From Amycolatopsis eburnea (GTDB taxonomy: Bacteria; Actinomycetota; Actinomycetes; Mycobacteriales; Pseudonocardiaceae): DNA of 64,000 nt. The notes under the pieces are model-generated. The model did not search any database. It saw only the letters and a program-made list of their open reading frames with translations, and had not been told where the DNA came from. Shown here in pieces: positions 16,001 through 22,816 of the stretch. The stretch's first letter is position 1. The number at the start of each line of letters is the position of its first letter. The DNA is taken from the NCBI RefSeq assembly GCF_003937945.1, contig NZ_RSEC01000063.1, positions 372,001 to 436,000 on the forward strand, in the 5' to 3' direction. The position numbers were made by a program, and so were the translations under genes.

Positions 16001-16313
16001 CGCGATCCTTCCTCCCCGGCTGGCTGGCCCGGTCATTCTGGCCCATCCGGGCGAGGCACCGAGGGGCGACGCGCCCACGGGTGTGCCGGAGATTACTCCA
16101 GCCGGGTGGCGGCCGGTCCGGTGGCCGCCGACACACCGTCCACAATGGACGATTAACATTCCGTTCACGCTCCGAAACCTCAGGCTGCCCTTCAGAATCG
16201 ATCGGTCTAATTCCCGCCGCGCCGGTTAACGATCCGGCCCCGCGTGCCGAAGATCTTGGTGGGAGGCACGAAGAGCTCCCGTCCCCGAAACCCGTCCCGA
16301 GCCCGTGAGAGTC
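16001..16313. other. Intergenic region, no gene seen
   Basis: About 313 bases between the lipoprotein pair and a small plus-strand gene. It holds an AT-richer stretch near 16150-16230 that may carry divergent promoters, but no -35/-10 pair is convincing. No RNA gene or repeat recognised. Confidence 0.4.
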
Positions 16314-16523
16314 ATGAACGCCGAAGCTGCGACCAGCACCGAAGACCCGTCCAGTCCGCCGACCGTCCCCTGCACCGTCGTCTGGTGCGGCGGCCGCCCC
16401 TACGTCCTCGAGGGACGAGCCGGCCGCGCCCGCTGGATGGGCACCGACTACCGCGGCCGCCCCGAGTCGCTGACCAGCGCGGAGCTGCAGCGCCGCGGCT
16501 GGAGCCACCGCCGCGCGAGCTGA
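16314..16523 (+). CDS. Small hypothetical protein
   Basis: A possible 69-residue protein: MNAEAATSTEDPSSPPTVPC, then VVWCGGRPYVLEGRAGRARW and a basic C-terminus. The core with W, C, G and Y residues does not look like random high-GC translation, and codon use is plausible, but I do not recognise the family. A GTG three codons upstream (16305) is an alternative start. It sits directly before the 108-bp repeat array and may be a short conserved actinobacterial protein or a chance frame. Confidence 0.5.
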   Translation: MNAEAATSTEDPSSPPTVPCTVVWCGGRPYVLEGRAGRARWMGTDYRGRPESLTSAELQRRGWSHRRAS

Positions 16524-16626
16524 CCCCGCACCGGGCCGCCGCGACCGCGGTGGCCCGGAGCTTGCGCACGGTGACCGGCCGGCGGAGTGCCTGGCCGCGT
16601 GGTCTGCCCGGCGCCACGGGGATGTC

Positions 16627-17083
16627 GTGAAAGGGTCGTTCATGTCGTCTGGCGAGGTGAACGACTCTTTCATGACATCGCGGGCCGCCGGACTGGCCGC
16701 GCCGACCTTGCCGCGACCCCTGACGTTCCGCGCGGTGAAAGGGTCGTTCATGTCGTCTGGCGAGGTGAGCGACCCTTTCCTGACATTGCGGGCCGCCGGA
16801 TCGGCCGCGCCGACCTTGCCGGGAACCCGGACGTTCCGCGCGGTGAAAGGGTCGTTCATGTCGTCTGGCGAGGTGAACGACTCTTTCCTGACATTGCGGG
16901 CCGCCGGATCGGCCGCGCCGACCTTGCCGGGAACCCGGACGTTCCGCGCGGTGAAAGGGTCGTTCATGACGTCTGGCGAGGTGAACGACCCTTTCATCAC
17001 ATTGCGGGCCGCCGGACCGGCCGCGCCGACCTTGCCGCGACCCCTGACCTCCCACGCGGTGAAGGGGTCGTTCCTGACATCGG
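16627..17083. repeat. Tandem array of 108-bp hairpin repeats (4 full copies plus a partial)
   Basis: Units begin at 16627, 16735, 16843, 16951 and 17059, exactly 108 bases apart; the fifth is truncated after about 25 bases. Each opens with TGAAAGGGTCGTTCA and, after a 15-base loop, has the inverse arm (TGAACGACCCTTTCA in unit 4, a perfect 15-bp stem; one or two mismatches in units 1-3). The rest of each unit is a conserved spacer containing GCCGCGCCGACCTTGCCG. Because 108 is a multiple of 3, reading frames stay open through the array, but the predicted peptides look non-biological. It fills the gap before the phosphatidyltransferase gene. Confidence 0.92.
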
Positions 17084-17141
17084 ACCGGCCGGGCGCCGCA
17101 CCACCCGGCGCCGTCACCCCGCCCCGCTGTTTAATGGCCCG

Positions 17142-17762
17142 GTGAGCACAGCCGCGCCCGAACCCGCCGCTCAGGCGGGCGCCCCCGAGCCGTCCCTGCT
17201 GCGGCAGGCGATGAACGTTCCCAACATCCTGTCCCTGCTGCGGCTGGCCGGTGTGCCGGTGTTCCTCTGGCTGCTGCTCGGCCCGGAAGAAGACGGCTGG
17301 GCGCTGGCCGTCCTCGTCTTCAGCGCGCTCACCGACTGGCTCGACGGGAAGCTCGCCCGGTGGCTCAACCAGATGTCGCGGCTCGGCCAGCTGCTCGACC
17401 CCGCCGCCGACCGGCTCTACATCCTCGCCACGCTCATCGCCTTCCTGGCGCGCGAGATCATCCCCTGGTGGGTCGTCGTCCCGCTGCTCCTGCGCGAGGC
17501 CGTCCTCGGCGTGTGCGTCCTGACGCTGCGCCGCCGCGGGTTCGCGCCGCCGGAGGTCACCTACATCGGCAAGGGTGCCACCTTCGTGCTGATGTACGCC
17601 TTCCCGTTCCTGCTGCTCGCGCAGGGTGGCTCGGACGTCGCCGCGGTCGCGCGGCCGATCGGGTACGCCTTCACGATCTGGGGTGGCGTCCTCTACGTCT
17701 GGTCCGGCGTGCTCTACGTCGTCCAGGCGCGCAACGCCCTTCGCGGCGCCCGGGACGACTGA
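17142..17762 (+). CDS. pgsA2: CDP-alcohol phosphatidyltransferase (PgsA2-like)
   Basis: A 206-residue membrane enzyme with about five hydrophobic segments and the family signature D-G-x2-A-R-x8-G-x3-D-x3-D in DGKLARWLNQMSRLGQLLD plus PAAD (about residues 67-90). It transfers a phosphatidyl group from CDP-diacylglycerol to an alcohol; in this syntenic position the mycobacterial gene is called pgsA2 (Rv1822). The exact alcohol acceptor is not shown by sequence. The GTG at 17142 lies right after the repeat array. In mycobacteria two DUF881 proteins and a small basic protein follow; here gcvH is next. Confidence 0.88.
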   Translation: MSTAAPEPAAQAGAPEPSLLRQAMNVPNILSLLRLAGVPVFLWLLLGPEEDGWALAVLVFSALTDWLDGKLARWLNQMSRLGQLLDPAADRLYILATLIAFLAREIIPWWVVVPLLLREAVLGVCVLTLRRRGFAPPEVTYIGKGATFVLMYAFPFLLLAQGGSDVAAVARPIGYAFTIWGGVLYVWSGVLYVVQARNALRGARDD

Positions 17763-17850
17763 GCCGGGCCCGGGCCGGGCGGTTGCGCCGTGTGGGTGTA
17801 AGACTTCGCCCAGCACGTTTCGCCAGTGAGGGCATGAAAGGGGACCGCTG

Positions 17851-18234
17851 GTGTCCGCTCCTGAAGAGCTTCGCTACACCGAGGAACACGAGTGGGTCGC
17901 CACCCGCGAGGAGACGCTCGTCCGCGTGGGCATCACCGAGTACGCGCAGGACCAGCTGGGCGACGTCGTCTTCGTCGACCTGCCCGAGGTCGGCCGCCAG
18001 CTCAGCACGGGCGACGTCTTCGGCGAGGTCGAGTCGACCAAGAGCGTCTCCGAGCTGTTCGCGCCGGTCGACGGCGAGGTCGTCGCGGTGAACGACGCGG
18101 TCGCCGACTCGCCGGAGCTGATCAACAGCGACCCGTACGGCGAGGGCTGGCTGATCGAGATCCGGCTCGACGACCCGGCGGGTCTGGAAGCCCTGCTCGA
18201 AGCCGAGGCCTACGACGCGCTGACCAAGGGCTGA
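17851..18234 (+). CDS. gcvH: Glycine cleavage system H protein
   Basis: A 127-residue lipoyl carrier of the glycine cleavage complex, which shuttles the aminomethyl group from P protein to T protein. The lipoylated Lys is K64 in ESTKSVSELFAPVDGEVVAVN, the classic motif. N-terminal RYTEEHEWV and C-terminal NSDPYGEGWLIEI are typical. The GTG start follows GAAAGGGGAC. gcvP lies about 4.6 kb downstream in the same orientation, while gcvT is not in the window. Confidence 0.97.
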   Translation: MSAPEELRYTEEHEWVATREETLVRVGITEYAQDQLGDVVFVDLPEVGRQLSTGDVFGEVESTKSVSELFAPVDGEVVAVNDAVADSPELINSDPYGEGWLIEIRLDDPAGLEALLEAEAYDALTKG

Positions 18235-18349
18235 AGCCCGCTCCGCCGGTTCGGGGAGCCGGGGCTCGGAGAATCGATCAGGCACGGTACGTTGGCAGCT
18301 ACACGTTCTTGAGTACTAGGCAACACAGCATGTGTGGAGGAGAGCTCAG

Positions 18350-18820
18350 GTGAGCACGAACGACGGGCCCGGCGGCGTTCCCCCGGAGCAGTCTCCGGAG
18401 CGGACCTCTGTCTTCCGGGCCGACTTCCTGGCCGAAGTCGAAGGCCACGAGCCCGCCCCCGCCGCGGAGGCGCCCGTCCAGGGTGTGGACGCCCTGCCGG
18501 CGGGTTCGGCGCTGCTGGTCGTGAAGCGCGGTCCCAACGCGGGTTCGCGGTTCCTGCTGGACCGCGACACCACCAGCGCCGGGCGGCACCCGGACAGCGA
18601 CATCTTCCTGGACGACGTCACGGTCTCCCGCCGGCACGCCGAGTTCCGGCGTGAGGGCGGCGAGTTCGTCGTCATCGACGTCGGCAGCCTCAACGGCACC
18701 TACGTCAACCGCGAGCCGGTCGACCAGGCCGTCCTCGCCGGGGGCGACGAGGTGCAGATCGGGAAGTTCCGCCTGGTCTTCCTGACCGGCCCGGGGCACG
18801 GGGGCCAGGGGGCGCAGTGA
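18350..18820 (+). CDS. garA: FHA-domain regulator GarA/OdhI
   Basis: A 156-residue forkhead-associated protein nearly identical in its core to mycobacterial GarA: SALLVVKRGPNAGSRFLLD, TSAGRHPDSDIFLDDVTVSR, then RHAEF and DVGSLNGTYVNRE (the phosphothreonine-binding Arg, Ser and Asn). GarA binds and controls 2-oxoglutarate dehydrogenase and glutamate metabolism depending on its phosphorylation. The N-terminal phosphorylation motif ETTSVFRADF of mycobacteria reads ERTSVFRADF here (R18, T19), so only the second Thr remains. The GTG follows GGAGGAGAG and the stop overlaps the FtsR start (GTGA). Confidence 0.95.
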   Translation: MSTNDGPGGVPPEQSPERTSVFRADFLAEVEGHEPAPAAEAPVQGVDALPAGSALLVVKRGPNAGSRFLLDRDTTSAGRHPDSDIFLDDVTVSRRHAEFRREGGEFVVIDVGSLNGTYVNREPVDQAVLAGGDEVQIGKFRLVFLTGPGHGGQGAQ

Positions 18821-19563
18821 CGGCGGCCGGACGGCCACAACGCGACGGGTTGAGCATCGGGGCCGTTCTCGCGCAGCTGCGCGGCGACTTCCCCGACGTC
18901 ACCATCTCCAAGATCCGGTTCCTCGAAGCCGAAGGCCTGGTCCAGCCGGGCCGGACGCCTTCGGGGTACCGGCAGTTCGCCGCGGCGGACGTGGAGCGTC
19001 TCAGGTTCGTCCTGGCCGCCCAGCGGGACCACTACCTCCCGTTGAAGGTCATCAAGGAGCAGCTGGACGCGGCGGACTCGGGTGCCGGGCCCGCCGCGGC
19101 CCTGCCCCGCCCGCCGCGCCGGCTGGTGCCGATCGACGCACCCGCCGAGAACGTCGGCCTGCCCGTGGCGGACGACTTCACCGCGGGCAAGGAGCTGCGC
19201 CTGACCCAGGAGGAGCTCCTGGAGCAGGCGGGCATCGACGCGGCCGCGCTGGCCGAGCTGCAGCAGTACGGCCTGGTCCGGCCCGGTCCCGCCGGGTTCT
19301 TCGACCCGGACGCGGTGCTGGTGGCGCGGACGGTGCGGGCGATGACCGAATTCGGTATCGAGCCGAGACACCTGCGTGCCTTCCGCGCCGCGGCCGACCG
19401 CGAGGTCGGGTTGCTGGAGCAGATCGTGACCCCGGTGTACCGGCATCGTGACCCGGAGGCCCAAGCGAGGGCCGGCGAAGTGGTGCGCGAGCTGGCGGCA
19501 CTCTCCGTGACGCTGCACACGCTCCTCGTCAAGGCCGGAATCCGTGGCGTCGCCGGGTGTTGA
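18817..19563 (+). CDS. ftsR: MerR-type regulator FtsR (Rv1828 family)
   Basis: A 248-residue MerR-like protein. The N-terminal winged helix is atypical (LSIGAVLAQLRGDFPDVTIS, KIRFLEAEGLVQPGRTPSGY), as in Rv1828/FtsR, which activates ftsZ in corynebacteria. A proline-rich linker (about 90-105) leads to a second HTH-like part (RLTQEELLEQAGIDAAALAE) and a C-terminal helical region. Translationally coupled to garA (GTGA), the usual arrangement. Role: cell-division gene control, by homology. Confidence 0.9.
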   Translation: MTAAGRPQRDGLSIGAVLAQLRGDFPDVTISKIRFLEAEGLVQPGRTPSGYRQFAAADVERLRFVLAAQRDHYLPLKVIKEQLDAADSGAGPAAALPRPPRRLVPIDAPAENVGLPVADDFTAGKELRLTQEELLEQAGIDAAALAELQQYGLVRPGPAGFFDPDAVLVARTVRAMTEFGIEPRHLRAFRAAADREVGLLEQIVTPVYRHRDPEAQARAGEVVRELAALSVTLHTLLVKAGIRGVAGC

Positions 19564-19776
19564 TCGTAACGGGGCAGTGAGATCCTCTTTGCGGTCCCAT
19601 GTCAATGACTGAATGTTCGGCACCGCATGCCGTACCGTGAAGGCACGGGTTTGCGGCAGGCGAACCGAGAGAGTCCGGACAGCGAGCACAGCGCGCGGAT
19701 GACGGGTAGCGTCGACAGTGGCGGCGCGAAGCCGTTCCACCGCTGAAGCCCGTGCACGAGAGGGAGGCGAAATCCG

Positions 19777-20250
19777 ATGAGCGAAATGCGCGTCGTCGGG
19801 GTGCGGGTCGAGCTGCCCGCGAATCAGCCGATCTTGTTGCTGCGGGAAACCGAGGGCGAACGGTACCTGCCGATCTGGATCGGCTCGGTCGAGGCCACCG
19901 CCATCGCGTTGGAGCAGCAGGGAGTCCGCCCGGCCCGTCCGCTCACCCATGACCTGCTGAAAGAGGTCATCGGAGCGCTCGGCCGGGAACTCGAGCAGGT
20001 CGTCATCACCGACCTCAAGGAAGGCACGTTCTTCGCGGAACTGGTCTTCGACGGCGACATCCGGGTGTCCGCCCGGCCGAGCGACTCGGTCGCGCTGGCC
20101 CTGCGGATCGGCGTCCCCATCCACGCCGTGGACGCGGTGCTGGAAGAGGCCGGCCTGATCATCCCGGACGAGCAGGAGGACGAGGTCGAGAAGTTCCGCG
20201 AGTTCCTCGACTCGGTCTCGCCGGAAGACTTCCGGGGTGCGGACACGTAA
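19777..20250 (+). CDS. Bifunctional nuclease (BFN/DUF151) family protein
   Basis: A 157-residue BFN-domain protein: MRVVGVRVELPANQPILLLR, then YLPIWIGSVEATAIALEQQG, DLKEGTFFAELVF and RPSDSVALALRIGVPI. The family fold was first described as a plant-type nuclease with RNase/DNase activity, but the bacterial role is uncertain. It holds the same place as Rv1829, between the two MerR-type genes. The C-terminal tail (EQEDEVEKFREFLDSVSPED) is acidic and helical. The 213-base gap before it has no recognisable gene. Confidence 0.9.
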   Translation: MSEMRVVGVRVELPANQPILLLRETEGERYLPIWIGSVEATAIALEQQGVRPARPLTHDLLKEVIGALGRELEQVVITDLKEGTFFAELVFDGDIRVSARPSDSVALALRIGVPIHAVDAVLEEAGLIIPDEQEDEVEKFREFLDSVSPEDFRGADT

Positions 20251-20259
20251 GACCTTGCC

Positions 20260-20275
20260 TTGACGCGGACGTCAA
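20260..20275. promoter_or_regulatory. Putative MerR operator upstream of merR-trxA
   Basis: TTGACG (20260-20265) and CGTCAA (20270-20275) form a perfect inverted repeat with a 4-base spacer, and TTGACG also reads as a -35 box. A TAGCGT -10-like box 6 bases before the ATG at 20292 suggests a leaderless message. The layout fits MerR autoregulation from within the promoter spacer. Confidence 0.6.
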
Positions 20276-20291
20276 CGTCTAGCGTCGGGGT

Positions 20292-20687
20292 ATGCGGATC
20301 GGAGAATTGGCGCGGCGCACGGGTGTCACCACCCGTGCGCTGCGTTTTTACGAGGACCAGGGACTCCTCGCGGCCCGTCGCTCGGCGAACGGCTACCGCG
20401 AGTACGACGAGGACGACCTCCAGCTGGTCAAGGAGATCCAGACCCTCCAGACGGTCGGGCTGACCCTGGAGGAGACCCGGCCGTTCGTCGAGTGCCTGCG
20501 CAGCGGCCACGAAACCGGTGACTCCTGCGCGAATTCGCTCGAGGTCTACCGCCGCAAGCTCGAAGAAGCCGACGCGCTGCTGGCCCGGCTCGGCGGCATC
20601 CGCGCCGAACTGGCCGCGAAGCTCGCCGGCGCGCTCGCCCGGCAGGCGCCCGATCCGTGCGTCGTGCCCGAATCCCCGCGCCCGTGA
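20292..20687 (+). CDS. MerR-family regulator
   Basis: A 131-residue classic MerR protein: MRIGELARRTGVTTRALRFY and YEDQGLLAARRSANGYREYD give the HTH and wing, followed by a long dimerisation helix. Three Cys (ECLRSGHETGDSC, then DPCVV near the end) could sense metal or redox state. Thioredoxin starts 11 bases downstream, so a redox-responsive pair is plausible. This is not the Rv1828 or Rv1830 homologue; both of those are present separately, so this pair looks inserted into the conserved block. Confidence 0.85.
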   Translation: MRIGELARRTGVTTRALRFYEDQGLLAARRSANGYREYDEDDLQLVKEIQTLQTVGLTLEETRPFVECLRSGHETGDSCANSLEVYRRKLEEADALLARLGGIRAELAAKLAGALARQAPDPCVVPESPRP

Positions 20688-20698
20688 AGGAGTCCGTC

Positions 20699-21034
20699 AT
20701 GTCCGAAGTCAGCGAAGTCACCGACCACACGTTCGCCGAGGTCCTCGGCAGCGACGTCCCCGTGCTGGTCGAGTTCTGGGCCACCTGGTGCGGTCCGTGC
20801 CGGATGGTCGGCCCGGTGCTGGCGCAGCTGGCCGCCGAGCGTTCCGGTGAGCTCGCCGTCCGCAAGATCAACGCCGACGAGAACCCGGAGACCACCCGCT
20901 CCTACCAGGTCATGTCGCTGCCGACGATGATCCTGTTCCGCGGCGGGGAGCCGGTCGAGACGATCGTCGGCGCGTTCCCGAAGGCGCGCATCGAGGAGCG
21001 GCTCGACCGGGCCCTCACGGCGCCGTCGCTTTGA
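20699..21034 (+). CDS. trxA: Thioredoxin
   Basis: A 111-residue thioredoxin with the active site WATWCGPCRMVGPVL (about residue 32) and the cis-Pro segment VMSLPTMILFRGG. It reduces protein disulfides in the cytosol using electrons from thioredoxin reductase. The ATG at 20699 follows GAAGGAG; a longer frame upstream overlaps the MerR gene and is rejected. Co-transcription with the MerR regulator is likely. It overlaps the convergent TetR gene by 20 bases. Confidence 0.93.
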   Translation: MSEVSEVTDHTFAEVLGSDVPVLVEFWATWCGPCRMVGPVLAQLAAERSGELAVRKINADENPETTRSYQVMSLPTMILFRGGEPVETIVGAFPKARIEERLDRALTAPSL

Positions 21035-21647
21035 CGAACGCGTCCGCCACCTCGCGGCCGTACTTCTCCAGGTCGAGCGCGGGGTCGGCGGCGTAGGCCG
21101 CGGCGACGCCGTCGATGGCCTGCGCGATCGACAGCGCCATCACCTCCGGGGTGAACTCGCCGAAGGCGCCCTCGGCCTGGCCCTGCTTGAGCTGACGGGC
21201 CAGGCCGTGCACGCGCAGGTCGTCGACCAGCACCTTCGTCATCACCCAGCCGTCGACGTCGTCGGCGTTGGCGGCCAGCTCCGTGAGCACCCGGACGCAT
21301 TCCGGGTACGTGCGCAGGAACGCGATCGACGTCTCGATGTGCGCCCGCAGGTAACCGGGCCGGTCGGCGGGGTCGAGCCCGCCGCCGGTGCGTTCGGCCA
21401 GGTACTGGTTCTTCGTTTCGACGACCGTGCTGAGCACGGCCTGCATCAGGCCTGCCTTGTTCGTGAAGTGGTAGGAGATCAGCCGGGTGCTGCTGAGCCC
21501 GGCCCGTTCCTTGATCTTGGCGAAGGTGGTCCGGCGGTACCCGAGGTCGGCGAGGACGCCGATGGTCGCGCCGATGATCTGCGCGCGGCGGGCGGCCTCG
21601 GCGGGGCTGAGGCCCATCTCAGCCATGAGGTCAGTGTTTACTTGCAT
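21015..21647 (-). CDS. TetR-family regulator
   Basis: A 210-residue regulator with an N-terminal TetR HTH: AQIIGATIGVLADLGYRRTT, then FAKIKERAGLSSTRLISYHF and FTNKAGLM. The ligand domain is helical. I chose ATG 21647; a second ATG at 21627 (MAEMG) is also possible, and neither has a strong ribosome site. Three alternating half-sites lie immediately upstream, so it very likely represses its own promoter. No exporter or enzyme is adjacent in the same orientation, so its target and ligand are unknown. Confidence 0.85.
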   Translation of the reverse strand: MQVNTDLMAEMGLSPAEAARRAQIIGATIGVLADLGYRRTTFAKIKERAGLSSTRLISYHFTNKAGLMQAVLSTVVETKNQYLAERTGGGLDPADRPGYLRAHIETSIAFLRTYPECVRVLTELAANADDVDGWVMTKVLVDDLRVHGLARQLKQGQAEGAFGEFTPEVMALSIAQAIDGVAAAYAADPALDLEKYGREVADAFVKATAP

Positions 21648-21673
21648 GAGTAAAAAGTTACTCGGCTGAGTAA
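21648..21673. promoter_or_regulatory. Putative TetR operator, three alternating half-sites
   Basis: GAGTAA (21648-21653), TTACTC (21658-21663) and GAGTAA (21668-21673) are separated by 4 bases each. Two overlapping perfect dyads therefore share the central half-site, directly before the TetR start codon. Confidence 0.72.
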
Positions 21674-21926
21674 AAGACGTCAAGGTGTTTGAACCGGCGC
21701 GCGCGGGGTACGGCGAACGGCGCAAAGGGTCATCCGACCGTTGAGGCTTGCCGCGCGTCGCGTTGACCGGCACTCTCCCGGCGCTTACCGTCGAAGGAGG
21801 TAAATCGCCACGGTGTGATTCACGGTCTGGGGCCGGATCGTGGTGATTGATCTCCGGTGGGTCCCGCTCCTGGGACCTCGCCGGCTGTCATTCGCCGGCC
21901 ACCAGGTCGGGCGAGGGGAGGCTTGC

Positions 21927-22505
21927 GTGGTCGAGGCTGGTTCCGAGAAGCAGCCTGTTGAGGTCGCGAGTGGCGAGCAGGGTGAGCTGTTCCCCGACAA
22001 CTCGCTGCCCGACGAGCTGGTGGGCTACCGCGGCCCGGCCGCGTGCCAGATCGCCGGGATCACCTACCGCCAGCTCGACTACTGGGCCCGGACGAAGCTG
22101 GTCGCACCCAGCATCCGCACGGCGCACGGCTCCGGCTCGCAGCGGCTGTACTCGTTCAAGGACATCCTGGTCCTCAAGGTCGTCAAGCGGCTGCTGGACA
22201 CCGGCGTCTCGCTCCAGAACATCCGGGTCGCCGTCGACCACCTGCGCCTGCGCGGGGTCCGCGACCTGGCCAAGGTGACGCTGTTCTCCGACGGCACCAC
22301 GGTCTACGAATGCACCTCGCCCGAGGAGATCGTCGATCTGCTCCAGGGTGGCCAGGGTGTCTTCGGCATCGCGGTCAGCGGCGCCATGCAGGAGATCAGC
22401 GGGACCATCCACGAATTCCCGGCCGAACGCGCCGACGGCGGCGTCGTCGAGACGCACGAGCCGGACGAGCTCACCCAGCGCCGCAACGCACGCAAGACCG
22501 GGTGA
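21927..22505 (+). CDS. MerR-family regulator (Rv1830 type)
   Basis: A 192-residue MerR-like protein matching the conserved actinobacterial Rv1830 family: YRGPAACQIAGITYRQLDYW (HTH), RTKLVAPSIRTAHGSGSQRL, then LYSFKDILVLKVVKRLLDTG and VSLQNIRVAVDHLRLRG. The C-terminal part (FSDGTTVYECTSPEEIVDLL) resembles a small effector domain. The GTG at 21927 follows GAGGGGAGG. It precedes the glycine riboswitch and gcvP, as in mycobacteria. Role is not established to my knowledge; it has been linked to growth and division. Confidence 0.88.
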   Translation: MVEAGSEKQPVEVASGEQGELFPDNSLPDELVGYRGPAACQIAGITYRQLDYWARTKLVAPSIRTAHGSGSQRLYSFKDILVLKVVKRLLDTGVSLQNIRVAVDHLRLRGVRDLAKVTLFSDGTTVYECTSPEEIVDLLQGGQGVFGIAVSGAMQEISGTIHEFPAERADGGVVETHEPDELTQRRNARKTG

Positions 22506-22552
22506 TCACCGCTGCGGCGGACGGAGTAAGGTTCACGGTGCGGTCGACGAAC

Positions 22553-22765
22553 CCGCGCGGGAGAGTCCGAGCCTCATATTGAGCTCGGCGCCGAAGGAGC
22601 AAGTCCTCCCCGGAACCTCTCAGGCACCCTGGACCGCGCGGGTGAGACGCCTCTGGAAAGCGGGTCGTCAGGACACAGCCTGATGGCCCCGCCGACGGTG
22701 CAAGCCCGGCTCAACCACGCGGGCGAAACTCTCAGGCGCCCTTCGGGGTACGGACAGAGTGGGGA
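22553..22765 (+). ncRNA. Tandem glycine riboswitch
   Basis: Two glycine aptamers in series. The first contains GGGAGAGTCC, GCGCCGAAGGAGCAAGTCC and AACCTCTCAGGCACCCTGGACCG in pieces, ending with CTCTGGAAAGCGGG. The second contains GCCGACGGTGCAAGCC, GAAACTCTCAGGCGCCC and TACGGACAGAGTGGGG. These are the conserved core strings of the class, which normally switches on glycine cleavage genes when glycine is high. It ends about 50 bases before the gcvP start. Boundaries are approximate. Confidence 0.93.
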
Positions 22766-22816
22766 GGCCGGGACACCGCCGTTCCGGCCCAGCCCCGCTG
22801 TCCCCAGGAGGCCTCC

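Noticed and set aside
16627..17083. CRISPR array
   Set aside because: Units are 108 bases and their spacers are near-identical; no cas genes are present.
16627..17145. Plus-strand open frame through the 108-bp repeats
   Set aside because: The unit length is a multiple of 3, so frames stay open by design. Hairpin arms and equal spacing fit a repeat array better than a gene.
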